A stretch of DNA of 64,000 bases from contig NMRA01000025.1 of the NCBI GenBank assembly GCA_002633005.1, forward strand, positions 1,354,390 to 1,418,389, in the 5' to 3' direction. Source of the DNA: Phoronis australis (lineage: Eukaryota; Phoronida; Phoronidae). The notes beneath the pieces are model-generated. The model had not been told where the DNA came from. It was given only the letters and a program-made list of their open reading frames with translations, and made no database searches. The position numbers and the translations under genes are program-made. Positions 23,901 to 33,756 of the stretch are shown piece after piece; positions within the stretch are counted from its first letter, which is position 1, and every line of letters begins with the position of its first letter.

Positions 23901-24964
23901 ATCTAGTGCTGTCGGTGTAACATTTATAGTGACATTCTCGGCGAAAAAAGCAATTTTACAGGAAGTAGCAGTTACGCAAAATCGAACTCACCAGTTACTC
24001 AGTTTCAGCCGAACGCTCAGCGGCTGAGACAAATCTCAAAAGCTTTTGAATGGTAATGACACCGAATGTCTGACAGACAACAGCGATCATTGGCGTTTTG
24101 TAATAAAATCACAAAAGCACATCGGATTTTATTGTCAAATTTATTAACCTTAAGAAGTCCATCCCATTCATCAATAATCCTAAAATGCGTTTTTCGGCCG
24201 AAAAATCGAGAATATCCCTTTAAGTAATCATACGAAACTGGAAATCCTTTTATTAAACTATATAAACGACATAGGCACTTTTTAGTTTTGAATGGGAAAA
24301 GATCTTGGTTGTCAAGTGGGTTCATTGATTCTTTGTTCTTTTCAGGTATTCAGACAGCAAGCTTGCCAAAATGTTCAACGGAAATATACCCATAATCCTC
24401 GATAGTCTGAAGCAACACTATTTCATAGACAGAGATGGAAAGATGTTTCGTCACATCCTAAACTTCCTGCGAACAAACCAACTGATAATCCCAGAGAACT
24501 TTCAGGACATTGATCTTTTGTACGAAGAAGCAAAGTTTTACGACATCGCCCCGCTTATCAAGGCTATCATACAGCATAAGGCAAACAAAACCATGCTTTT
24601 GTCTCCGAAAGACAAGAACGAAGTTTCCCAGAAAAAGGACAGTTTCGTATGCCAGTGTGTTGTAATGTACGTGAGTCCAGTTCTCAAAGAAAGAATCTCT
24701 ATAAGCGCAGACCGCGCGTTGTTGGAGGAAATACTCCCAGAGCTCAACTCAGCTCTGTGCGATTCGAGAAATTGTGGTTACAATTTGGACAATCGTTACG
24801 TCATCCGTTTCCCCGTGAACGGTCACTGCGAATTGAATTCCGTCGAAATCATGCAAAAAATGTTGAACGATGGCTTCGAAGTAATCGCGTCGAACGGTGG
24901 GGGTGTAGAAGGCCAACAGTTTAGCGAATATTTATTTTGTCGACGATTGCCCTCCGGTCAGTGA
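8682..24964 (+). CDS. KCTD15: KCTD1/KCTD15-like BTB (T1) domain protein, two coding exons
   Basis: The coding sequence joins 8683-8915 and 24346-24964 (852 nt, 283 aa plus stop). The splice sites are canonical (GTAAGT donor at 8916, ttcag acceptor at 24341-24345), and the junction rebuilds a lysine codon (AA|G). Residues 1-57 are a Ser/Thr/Pro-rich tail. The BTB/POZ tetramerisation domain begins at about residue 58 with [20 protein letters not shown] and contains [19 protein letters not shown] and FLRTNQL. The C-terminal KCTD1/15-type domain follows, with [19 protein letters not shown] and [17 protein letters not shown]. Vertebrate KCTD15 and KCTD1 repress AP-2 transcription factors and act in neural crest and adipose biology; this function is inferred from family. 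The single invertebrate gene is probably ancestral to both paralogues. It ends soon after the FSEYLFCRR motif and lacks the IKQEPLD-type tail of vertebrate KCTD15. The start was chosen because the ATG follows the acceptor by one base. Confidence 0.93.
12700..13420. repeat. Degenerate ~60-bp tandem repeat array, interrupted by a MITE-like insertion
   Basis: The block 'agaccgttnaacac-g-caaacat-tctacgacttcc-actaa' recurs. Its 'agaccg' core lies near 12721, 13209, 13265, 13329 and 13391, spacings of 56-64 bp. Removing the inserted element at 12749-13177 brings the first unit back to about 59 bp from the next, so the array predates the insertion. There is no coding frame. Confidence 0.7.
12749..13177. 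mobile_element. MITE-like element with ~20-bp terminal inverted repeats
   Basis: The element starts with ccgggattttccgtaaataag and ends with cttatctacgaaaatcccgg, which is an imperfect inverted copy. Internal blocks such as acgcccgggcgtttattcgg and gggcgtttcatcggg are also partly inverted. It has no transposase frame, so it would be non-autonomous. It splits a ~60-bp tandem repeat unit, so the empty site can be inferred from the neighbouring units. The superfamily is not determined. Confidence 0.65.
13701..14496. repeat. 27-bp minisatellite, about 29 units, with 5-unit higher-order pattern
   Basis: The unit is acattcatataatgagcat plus gttgMYgt (27 bp). Because 27 is a multiple of three and the unit lacks stops, long frames stay open on both strands; these are artefacts. 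Units differ mainly at one site (gac, gcc or gct) plus linked changes (gtgc, gtatatt). Calling the types T, P and L, the order starts TPTPT-TPTPT-TPTP and later has T-L-L'-P'-T twice in succession (about units 16-25), i.e. 135-bp blocks. It lies in the intron of the KCTD-like gene. Confidence 0.95.
14801..15017. repeat. Dispersed repeat with sequence gap, copy 1
   Basis: This starts with cagtggcggatttttattt followed by a G-rich tract, then blocks shared with 23170-23383: 'ggcagt--ggg-gcgaat-tgctga-tagca', 'aacaaacccc', 'ttttttagt', 'aattcgagacc-cctgcatcc-tac' and 'ttttaggct'. The run of 14 Ns at 14897-14910 falls where the second copy has a long G tract, so the gap probably reflects failed sequencing through poly-G. 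Confidence 0.7.
16063..16258. repeat. GAT/GAC-rich imperfect microsatellite
   Basis: The stretch is made of gatgatgac-type trinucleotides, ending in a purer gatgatgatgatgatgatag stretch near 16238-16258. The opposite strand is open as a Val/Ile/His-rich frame for the usual compositional reason. It is not a gene. Confidence 0.85.
17131..17288. repeat. Small hairpin element with nested inverted repeats
   Basis: The outer arms gtgctgtagtgg (17134-17145) and ccactacagcac (17274-17285) are perfect 12-bp inverted repeats. Nested inside are ggcgtaggcgc near 17146 and gcgcctacgc near 17195, plus a further gggcgcctac near 17249. A short MITE or a hairpin is likely; no coding frame is present. Confidence 0.6.
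18603..18633. mobile_element. Isolated terminus of the foldback-element family
   Basis: About 30 bp here, ending acagaggcgatggtcattgc then cta, are identical to the terminal bases of the foldback element at 44970-46770 (cgggccaacagaggcgatgg followed by tcattgccta). No matching opposite end was found nearby, so this is either a truncated copy or a small excision or recombination leftover. Confidence 0.7.
22022..22044. repeat. Short (GT)n microsatellite
   Basis: An uninterrupted run of alternating t and g (tgtgtgtgtgtgtgtgtg) is followed by gcgtgagcgagtgcgcgtg. Simple sequence only. Confidence 0.9.
23170..23383. repeat. Dispersed repeat copy 2, with intact poly-C and poly-G tracts
   Basis: This shares the ordered blocks of 14801-15017. 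It keeps a C-rich tract near 23171-23183 and a G tract near 23258-23268, where copy 1 has Ns. It is followed by a tcctggatccgcccctgg block (about 23441-23458), an inverted relative of the cagtggcggat motif that opens copy 1. Confidence 0.65.
24097..24228. repeat. Dispersed repeat copy 2 (AAAATGCGTTTTTCGG / ATCCCTTTAA type)
   Basis: Blocks match those at 3379-3523 in the same order: taataaaatcacaaaagcac, ggattttattg, aagaagtccatcccattcat, ctaaaatgcgtttttcgg and tatccctttaa. It lies about 120 bp before the second KCTD coding exon. Confidence 0.55.
24346..24964 (+). CDS. KCTD15: KCTD-like gene, second (last) coding exon
   Basis: The acceptor 'ttgttcttttcag' ends at 24345 and the TGA stop is at 24962-24964. 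The exon encodes the rest of the BTB domain ([23 protein letters not shown]) and the KCTD1/15-type C-terminal domain. It is in frame with the first exon, and no further splice is needed. The upstream in-frame extension is intronic. Confidence 0.95.
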
Positions 24965-25230
24965 ACTGGGTGCAGCCCGGACACAATGCCGAGTATGACA
25001 TTATAAATACATCTGGCGCTTATATAGGCACTGTGTTACCAAAGAAATATTTTCTCATGTGAATTGTATTTAGCTTTAAAATAACTGCGAGCGGTGGAAG
25101 AAAAAACTCTGGCGCTTAATAATAAATCAACATCCGAAAGCGGATTCCTGGCAGATGCGTATCGCGATCCGGCCGGCTTGGGGCAAGTCTAATCTTTGTG
25201 ATGCGGCCCGCTGTGACGAGAATAATAAAG
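24965..25230 (+). other. Likely 3' untranslated region of the KCTD-like gene
   Basis: Two canonical polyadenylation signals lie downstream of the stop, AATAAA at 25121-25126 and at 25224-25229. Which is used cannot be read from sequence. No other feature is seen here. Confidence 0.5.
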
Positions 25231-27229
25231 ACCCGCCGAGCACATTTTTTTCTTGACAAAGAATTTTGCCATAGGACATCTTATAAAGAACGTAGCTGTC
25301 AAAACAAGATATTACACCACAGACTTGGTATTCAAAATTGACAACGAATGTTGCCTTCAAAAATCGATTCCTGTCTAGAGTTGTGCTCGTGGTTAGATAA
25401 TTCGTAAAAAATTCATTATGCTGACTGTCATTAACTTAAAAAGGATTTCGTTTTTAAACGCAACTCGGGCGGCATATACGTATTTCAGGACTATTGTTTG
25501 TAAGCAGAATCTTGTATTGTAATATTTTTCATGATTATTCACGCAATCTTGATAACTGGACATTCTTGGGAGGAAATGGGTGATCTTTCAAGGCACCTTA
25601 GCCATAAATTTTTGACAGTCCAACAAAAAGCAAAAGCACGTTATTTTCCTGGCGGATTCGTCAGCGACGCATGTTGACAAATTTGAAAACCATGATATAG
25701 TAAAAAATCCCGAACTGTGGCCCAGTTCCATTATAACCCACAAGTGTTGCCATATGTGTATGGATTGTAAATGTGCGGCGCGTGTCTCCTATTTGTTTGA
25801 ATAGCCCAAGCAATCACAACCCGTTCGTTCTCTGATACACACCAGTTGTTGATTCTTCGGCTACGGTAGGTGGCGCTGCGAGGTCAGCTTATTTTTACCG
25901 GAGGTGTACCCCAGTGCAGTCAATGTTTTTTGTTCAGTAAAAAAGTTACTGCCTTTTAAGTATGGTTCATGTGAAAGCAATCACTTGAGGGCACTTCGAC
26001 TGGCTGGCGTCGTCTTACCGACACCCGGCCTGAGGAAATTATTTGACTGACTTGAGCAGTTGAAAATACCCCCTTTACTGTGCTCCGTCTCACTGACATT
26101 TTTACGGGCAGCGTATACATAGACACAAAGGATCGTGGGACAGCGGTCATCCAAACAAGTAGCCCTAGGCCTAGTGCAGTGTAGATGTGGATAATACTAT
26201 TTCACGCAGACACATGTTAGTAAACCGGTAGCGTCTATCCAAAATCAACTGCCACGTCACCGAGCCACTATTGTGATCGCTCTCGGTGACATTTCCCCCA
26301 CATTCTGGATTAGATGGCTCATACTCCGAATTGATGCTCTGGGCTGCGCACGCATACGAATTTTCGCTGTACATAAAGCTGAATCCCAGGAATTGAATGG
26401 ATCTCGTAATCAAGATTTTTTACAAGTTTTAAAAGAGAATTTTCTCCCTTCTCGTGACACCCGTCATGTAATGCGGTCTCAGGGTTTTCCACGCCATTGA
26501 AAGCAATTGGTCTCCACTGACAATTGCAATTCATACAAGCTTCTCAATTTTGGAAGGTTTTGTTAATTCTGTCAAAAATTATTTCTTGACACTGCGTTGC
26601 ATGCTATAAAGGATGTTGGGTGCCGAAAATCGTCGTTTTCTATCATAGTCGGCAGGAAGGCTTTGACTAGACCTGGTCTGTGTCATTGGATAACCTTGTT
26701 TGACGTATAGATATGCTTTACTTCATTGTATTTTCTTCTTCATATTTCGTTTTAGTTAAAGCTGCAGCATTTCGCCCTGTGTAGCTGGAATAAATCAAAT
26801 GAATTCCTTGACACTCATAATATATCAAAATATTCCCCTTCCTTTCCATTACCAAGAAGAACATCCGGGAACTATGAGTGACTCAAAAGTAACGCTCACA
26901 GTTCATTGGGGTTGCCCAACCCTATCATTCAGAGGTCGAAATTGGCGCATGTGCGGAAAAGTAATCTTATCACGGTACGGATTATTATGATATCGTTTTT
27001 ATGATAGAAAAAGACCGTTCCTTTCCAGCCGGCAGCACAGTGGTAAAAACAAATGTAATTTTAAGGCAACGGTGAAGTGCTGAAAGAAATTTTGTGATTT
27101 ATTAATGTGGAATAGAGTGTGCTATTTTCCTTTTCAAAATACTGTCAAAATAAAATTAAACCTTTGATGGGTACGTTAATCAATTTTAAGAATCGAGAAA
27201 GTCTTTTCAGCATTGTCACGTGACTTCTG
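25231..27229. other. Intergenic stretch with nothing recognised
   Basis: I scanned both strands and found only short frames without family motifs or splice-flanked exons. No tandem repeat or inverted repeat is obvious by eye. Confidence 0.4.
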
Positions 27230-29565
27230 TCAATTGTCAGCTTGATGGTCGCTCGGCATTAACTTGACTCACTTCCTAATACCGTTCGACGTGTTTAGTC
27301 TGGTAACTCGCCAGGTAGAAAATTGACAATCTATACTTTTGTAGTATTTTAGGAACCAGAATCATTCAGAAGAATGAGAAAAGTCATTTATCACCATCGT
27401 AACGTTAATTCTATCAATTGTGATCAGAATGGTCGGCCCACTTGCTAATACCGCGAGTCTTCTTCAGTTGAAGCTGGTAACTCGCCTCGATCGAAACTCT
27501 CCAGGTAGAAAATTGACAATTATTACTTTTATAGTGTTTGTAGTGTTTCAATATGTTAATCGTATGACTAGAAAAATCTGGCAACATAACTTTTGGCAAT
27601 TGTCACCTGAATGATGCCAATGTGGGCCGACTAACTGCACCCTCACCCATGTCCCTCTAATGTCAGAAAATGTTATAAAGTTTGCTATTTAATAAATTTC
27701 GAATTGCACTATAGTTGGTGTTTAATTGTGATTAGAATGTAATTAATGAGATTTTCCACGTGATCTCTCGCCACGTCAGTCACGAGAAGCCAACAAAGTA
27801 CCAGATGGTGGTGGTTGATTTGAGCGATGAGTTCTCCGACAACGGATCATTCGAAATACATTCCTAGTGTTCTTCGTCTTTATTATCGTTGTCAGAATCT
27901 TCTGATTAAAACAAGTTGTTTCATCCACGTGCCACGCATATTGATCCAAAATGTTCCCACTCGGTATGCCTGTCCGATTCGTCCGCTGCCAAGTGGAATT
28001 GTGAAGCACAATCACGTGACTGATTAAATCACGGACACTGAAGTAAGGGGTGATAAGTCTGATTTATTTCCAGTGTAAAACAAAAAAGTTTAATCAGGTT
28101 TATAGTCTCAACTAAGTATGTATTCACTAAACGCGCATTGGTTTGTAAATAGGACATTCAGTTAAAGTCGATCATTTGCCATATTAAAACTGTCAATTTA
28201 TACTTTGTTGTGTCTCTGTAATGTTAATCACTCTGAAGAATGACACGAAAATTACTTTCCCAAATGTAACTTTACTTCTGCCGTTTGTCAAACTGGTGGT
28301 CCTGCAGCGGTATACAGCGTACGATAATGAACAATTGATAACATGCGCAAAAATGAACAGAATTACATAAATTTTCTAATACGACAGACCTTTTCCATAA
28401 AAAAATAATTCGAATGAGCTTTTCTTTTTTTATATTTGCAAGAAATATGCGAGGCAGAGGCCCTCGACTTCCACGTTGAGTCACGTGACCTTCAGGTACT
28501 GTCTCGCGAGCATGCTTGGTCTGGCGTGAATGTGTCCAACGTCATAGGACTTTGATATTTGTTATCCCAATACAATGTAGGTTAGTTATTGAAATTATAA
28601 GGTTATCGGTCAATTAGGAAAGCCAGTTTTGTCATGATAATTACGCAGAACTCTGGCCGAGACCATTAAAATACTTTTGCGGATAAATCGGTTAATTTGT
28701 CGAAGACTGAACATAATAAGCTTTTCAAAAACATTTTTAGGTTTAAGCTTAAAAGCAACCAGAAGTAAGTAGAAATGGCAAACTAATTCTGAAAGACGGG
28801 AGACGAATGCAAATTCATCCGATTGTCACGTATACCAGAGCTGGAAATAGCCAACTCATGTCGCACGGCAATCCAGCGTTTGATTTCGTAACCAAATTTT
28901 TATTCTACTAAGAGATGTTACCTCTCGATCCAACTGAATGTGTTTTGACTCTTTCCCTCTTTTCCTCACATACACCCACGAGATTAATTTGCCTTTGGCT
29001 TTTTTACGCCGGATTTGAGTCGTACTGAACACCTCCAGCATAGGCCATTTTCACAGCGCTCAGCAACAAAACAAGGAGGTTACCGCCCCTATTGCAATTT
29101 ACCTTGACTGGAAGCTTTTGTTAGGAATCACAAAACACAACTGTTAGCTTTTTTGCTTTCCGATAGCGCGGGTCAAGCCTAATAATTTCAAGAAGTCAAT
29201 ATTACCCAAACATGGCCCCCCAAAAATGCGTTTTCGACTGCAAAGCCGAGTGTGCCCTTTTAACTTGTTAATATAGTGTACTGCCAACGGATTTCTTTCA
29301 AAAACTATCAATTTATACTCAAGAGAAGGATTTATACCTATTATAACCTTACTTCTGTCAATTTCGATTTCATGGTTCGGCATGAATTTTGGCTTACTTG
29401 CTAACAGAGTGCGCTATCTAAAACTGGTAACTCGCTGGGTAGAATGACAATTAAGACAAATTAATCCCTTACATATATTATACCACTAATTGCAATCTTA
29501 ATGGTCGCTCGGCGTTAAATCACTTGCTAGTACAGTGCGCCGTTTCAAAAGTTATCAATGCTTTC
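27230..29565. repeat. Cluster of diverged local repeats
   Basis: A block reading roughly 'aatggtcgctcggcattaa-t-acttgctaataca-tgcg ... ggtaactcgcc-ggtagaaaattgacaat' recurs near 27244-27345, 27428-27525, 29380-29455 and 29485-29560, with the spacing between copies varying. The copies are diverged but keep block order, suggesting old local duplications. A third, weak copy of the 3379/24097 repeat lies near 29150-29265. No coding exon is seen. Confidence 0.55.
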
Positions 29566-29645
29566 CATTCCTTGTAATGAATACTTTCTGCAGCAGTTGC
29601 CAATTTCACTCCCCATTTCTTCCCCAAAACTGTCATTACGTTACC

Positions 29646-31246
29646 ATTTTAAAATTCTTGAGTAAGCTCTACAAATCCGTCACAAAATGTAGCACGTACA
29701 GCGATTGAAGTTTTGGTGTGTTCGTTTTTTACGAATACTAACATTTCATTGTGACCTTTTGACACCGAGTGTCGCTTGATGACTGACAAGACGCTGCGCG
29801 TGCACAAGTTCAAGAGTGTTATCAGGGGAGAGGTGTTTTTGTAAACACAGAAACAAAAGAGCGATTGTTTACGTTTCACAATTTCAAAAGTACAACAAAT
29901 CCAAATTTTTCGGGGTTTGATATTTGAACGTGTGGATTTATGTTCCGTGATGTAAAATGTGCAAAAATAATTAGGTTTGGCACATTGGTGGCCCTTAAGG
30001 TTTTGTAGTACGCTAAAAATGTCAGAACGTCATATTATCTCAGAAACGGCTACCATCACATTCATACGAAACTTTCCCTTATGCTTTCCGTACTGTTCTC
30101 AATTTACTATGTTATCCCACTCTCTGAGTGAGCAGCCTCCGAATTTCCATTACTGCAGGAGAGGATATGGAACGTTCATATATTATGTCATCCAAAATTT
30201 GCCCCTTTGTCACCAACCTCTCAAATTATGTCATTAAAACCAACCCTCCCCCCGTTTTTGGAAGAACCGACAGTTCCTTTGAGATTCTGTCTTTATGAAT
30301 GTCCTTTCATAATCGTATATGCATTTGCCGCTGTTGTAGTCAGTAATGAATTGGTGTACAAAATTTCAACCATCAAATAGTGCTGTTGATGTAAATACCC
30401 TAATAAACCATACGATGACGCCACCACGAGTCTAACCCCCTTCCCCCTGTCATAAATCGTCGTCTTCTCCAAACACTGGAAACTGTAGCAGCGTTTTGAG
30501 ATTTCATCTTGAACTTCTCAAATGAAATTTGCTATGTGTTGATATCGTTCTTTTGCTATCCCATTCTGTTTTCGCTAAATGTTAGTACAAAGAAATGGTC
30601 ACTTGAACCAAGTAATGACAGATCTGTACCAAATTAAAGTCTATAGGCTTGTACTTTATGAAAATACACATTTATACAAGGCCGCTTCTATAGTTTTCTA
30701 GCTAAATGCATGGAATTGTCGATAAGGTCCGGTTCTAGGACAAAATAACAGTAGTTAAATCATCCATGCTATCTTTGTTCGTCTCTTTGTTCATTTTTAT
30801 CCCATTGCCTTCCCCACCACAGTAGAACGAAAAATTACAAAAATATGGCAAACAATCATTTATACACGAGAAAGGATCGCAGATATGGTAGCTTTAACTC
30901 AAGACTTTCCCGTGGTGGCGTGGTATGATTCATGCACATGCAGCCTTATCCCTCAAGCCTCAAGAGGCGCTGATCGGTTCAGCCATTTGGGAAATGAAAT
31001 GTGTCAGAATTCTGAAACATTTTTACGGAAATCGCCGGAATATCACAAGAAACATAATATTGAATTTTTCTGCAATTTCATACATAGTTTTATATGATAA
31101 TTAACGGTATGTTCGGTCTAAATTATTGCAAAAATAATGTACTAATTTCCATGATACTGTCAACAACAAGAATTGAAAATAAGCATACCAACAACCTTTA
31201 TTTCAGACAATAACCAAAGCATGAATGGCAGCAACAACGCCTGTGT
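29646..31246. repeat. 1.6 kb direct tandem duplication, first copy
   Basis: This runs from attttaaaattcttgagtaa to gcagcaacaacgcctgtgt. The copy at 31250-32854 repeats it in the same orientation with only scattered substitutions and small indels (for example, 15 extra bases here near 30884). Small frames are preserved in both copies simply because the DNA is duplicated. The two copies are separated by three bases including an N. Confidence 0.93.
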
Positions 31247-31249
31247 NCG

Positions 31250-32854
31250 ATTTTAAAATTCTTGAGTAAGCTCTACAAATCCGTCACAAAATGTAGCACG
31301 TACAGCGATTGAAGTTTTGATGTGTTCGTTTTTTACGAATACTAACATTTCATTGTGACCTTTTGACACCGAGTTTCGCTTGATGACTGACAAGACGCTG
31401 CGCGTGCACAAGTTCAAGAGTGTTATCAGGGGAGAGGTGTTTTTGTAAACACAGAAACAAAAGAGCGATTGTTTACGTTTCACAATTTCAAAAGTACAAC
31501 AAATCCAAATTTTTCGGGGTTTGATATTTGAACGTGTGGATTTATGTTCCGTGATGTAAAATATGCAAAAATAATTAGGTTTGGCACATTGGTGGCCCTT
31601 AAAGTTTTGTAGTACGCTAAAAATGTCAGAACGTCATATTATCTCAGAAACGGCTACCATCACATTCATGCGAAACTTTTCCTTATGCTTTCCGTACTGT
31701 TCTCAATTTACTATGTTATCCCACTCTCTGAGTGAGCAGCCTCCAAATTTCCATTACTGCACGAGAGGATATGGAGTGTTCATATATTATGTCATCCAAA
31801 ATTTGCCCCTTTGTCACCAACCTCACAAATTATGTCATTAAAACCAACCCTCCCCCCGTTTTTGGAAGAACCGACAGTTCCTTTGAGATTCTGTCTTTAT
31901 GAATGTCCTTTCATAATCGTATGATGCATTTGCCGCTGTTGTAGTCAGTAATGAATTGGTGTACAAAATTTCAACCATCAAATAGTGCTGTTGATGTAGA
32001 TACCCTAATAAACCATACAATGACGCCACCACGAGTCTAACCCCCCTCCCCCTGTCATAAATCGTCGTCTTCTCCAAACACTGGAAACTGTAACAGCGTT
32101 TTGAGATTTCATCTTGAACTTCTCAAATGAAATTTGCTATGTGTTGATATCGTTCTTTTGCTATGAAAGTTCCATTCTGTTTTCGCTAAATGTTAGTACA
32201 AAGAAATGGTCACTTGAACCAAGTAATGACAGATCTGTACCAAATTAAAAGTCGAAGTCTATAGGCTTGTGCTTTATGAAAATACACATTTATACAAGAC
32301 CGCTTCTATAGTTTTCAAGCTAAATGCATGGAACTGTCGATAAGGTCCGGTTCTAGGACAAAATAACAGTAGTTAAATCATCCATGCTATCTTTGTTCGT
32401 CTCTTTGTTCATTTTTATCCCATTGCCTTCCCCACCACAGTAGAACAAAAAATTACAAAAATATGGCAAACAATCATTTATACATGAAAAAGGATCGCAG
32501 ATAACTCAAGACTTTCCCGTGGTGGCGTGGTACGATTCGTGCACATGCAGCCTTGTCCCTCAAGCCTCAAGATGGCGCTGATCGGTTCCGCCATGTGGGA
32601 AATGAAATGTGTCAGAATTCTGAAACATTTTTACGGAAATCGCCGGAATATCAAAAGAAACATAATATTGAATTTTTCTGCAATTTCATACATAGTTCTA
32701 TATGATAATTAACGGTATGTTAGGTCTAAATTATTGCAAAAATGATGTACTAATTTCCATGATACTGTCAACAACAAGAATTGAAAATAAGCATACCAAC
32801 AACCTTTATTTCAGACAATAACCAAAGCATGAATGGCAGCAACAACACCTGTGT
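31250..32854. repeat. 1.6 kb direct tandem duplication, second copy
   Basis: This begins attttaaaattcttgagtaa just after the N at 31247 and ends gcagcaacaacacctgtgt. It is nearly identical to 29646-31246. Either a recent tandem duplication or an assembly artefact in which two haplotypes were placed end to end would give this pattern. Confidence 0.93.
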
Positions 32855-33169
32855 AAATAATTAAAATCTGGTTTTGTTTTAATGACGTCAAGGAAGCGGC
32901 CAATCATTGGGCAGGAGGTAATTGACCTATCGCCATAATTTGAGTGAAGGCGTAACTGACCATTTAGAACGCATCATTATTGACCCACCTTCGTTTTCAA
33001 GCCGCCATTTTACCCCTCAAACAACATGTTGCCGGGTAAAACTTATTGTTTGTTAGTCGTCATTACGCAAGGGGACGGAGCTAGCGATAGGTCAATTCCC
33101 ATAACCCAGCCTCAAATGGCTAAACCGATCAGCGCCATCTTGAGGCTTGGGGACAAGGCTGATGCACAT
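32541..33169. repeat. Long-range inverted repeat spanning the end of the tandem duplication
   Basis: The left arm, 32541-32587 (ccctcaagcctcaagatggc then gctgatcggtt), recurs inverted at 33123-33169 (aaccgatcagcgccatcttg then aggcttgg). Nested between them is a perfect 13-bp inverted pair, attgacctatcgc (32921-32933) and gcgataggtcaat (33084-33096). This suggests one or two non-autonomous elements. The left arm also occurs in the first tandem copy near 30937-30983. Confidence 0.65.
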
Positions 33170-33600
33170 GTTAAAAGTAAGATGCCATCAACAATACCTT
33201 ATTTACCCTTTCATTATGAGACAAAAAGGTTATATGTGGTACGCTACATGTAAGAAGTTTTCGAAAATTGATTTGAAAAAAACAATGTTGTGGAGGACAC
33301 CTTGTTCAGTAATGTTTCCTCATTAAATTAAACCTCATGCAGGACTTTGCAAAAGTTGATACAGATGGACAGACATAGGGTGTTACAAGAAGCACATTCA
33401 ACTTGTTGAAATGAGATTCATTATGCAAACCTTATTACTTGGTAAAGCCCTCACTTCTAGGCCGCTCCCAAGAATAAAGACTGACATGAGGTAGATTACA
33501 ATATGCTTTAAATCCCTCAAAAGTTTACGGTTTTGCAAGTTAGCCTCGTCTTACAATAATGTACAGTACAGTAAAATCTCACCAGAAAGGTCACAATACC

Positions 33601-33756
33601 ATGGGCGACGCACCCATAGGGGGTTGGGGAGGGGGGGCTATAGCACCGCCCCCCACTTTTTTCAGTGCTGCGCCGCCCATGATCTATAGGCGGTGCACCA
33701 CAAGGGGGCTGGGGGAGGGTATAGTTCCCCACTTTTTCAGTGCTGCGCCACCCATG
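33601..33756. repeat. Palindromic-ended G/C-rich dispersed repeat, copy 1
   Basis: It opens with atgggcgacgcacc and closes with tgctgcgccacccatg, an imperfect inverted copy. Internally it consists of two tandem half-units, each running from a G-rich tract to 'cactttttcagtgctgcgcc-cccatg'. Related copies lie at 50064-50194, 59106-59246 and 63342-63483. Confidence 0.8.

Larger units (their letters stand above)
8916..24345 (+). other. 15.4 kb intron of the KCTD-like gene, filled with repeats
   Basis: The intron is bounded by the two KCTD coding exons. I find no other convincing exon in it on either strand. It contains the 27-bp minisatellite at 13.7-14.5 kb, a MITE-like insertion at 12.75-13.18 kb within an old ~60-bp array, a GAT-type microsatellite at 16.06-16.26 kb, a hairpin at 17.13-17.29 kb, a lone foldback-element terminus at 18.60-18.63 kb, a short GT run at 22.02-22.04 kb and a repeat pair at 14.8 and 23.2 kb. 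Its length would also suit developmental enhancers, but I cannot identify any by eye. Confidence 0.75.

Noticed and set aside
29649-31841. Pairs of 76- and 86-codon frames conserved between two positions
   Set aside because: Conservation is explained by the 1.6 kb direct duplication, which is near-identical in non-coding parts too.
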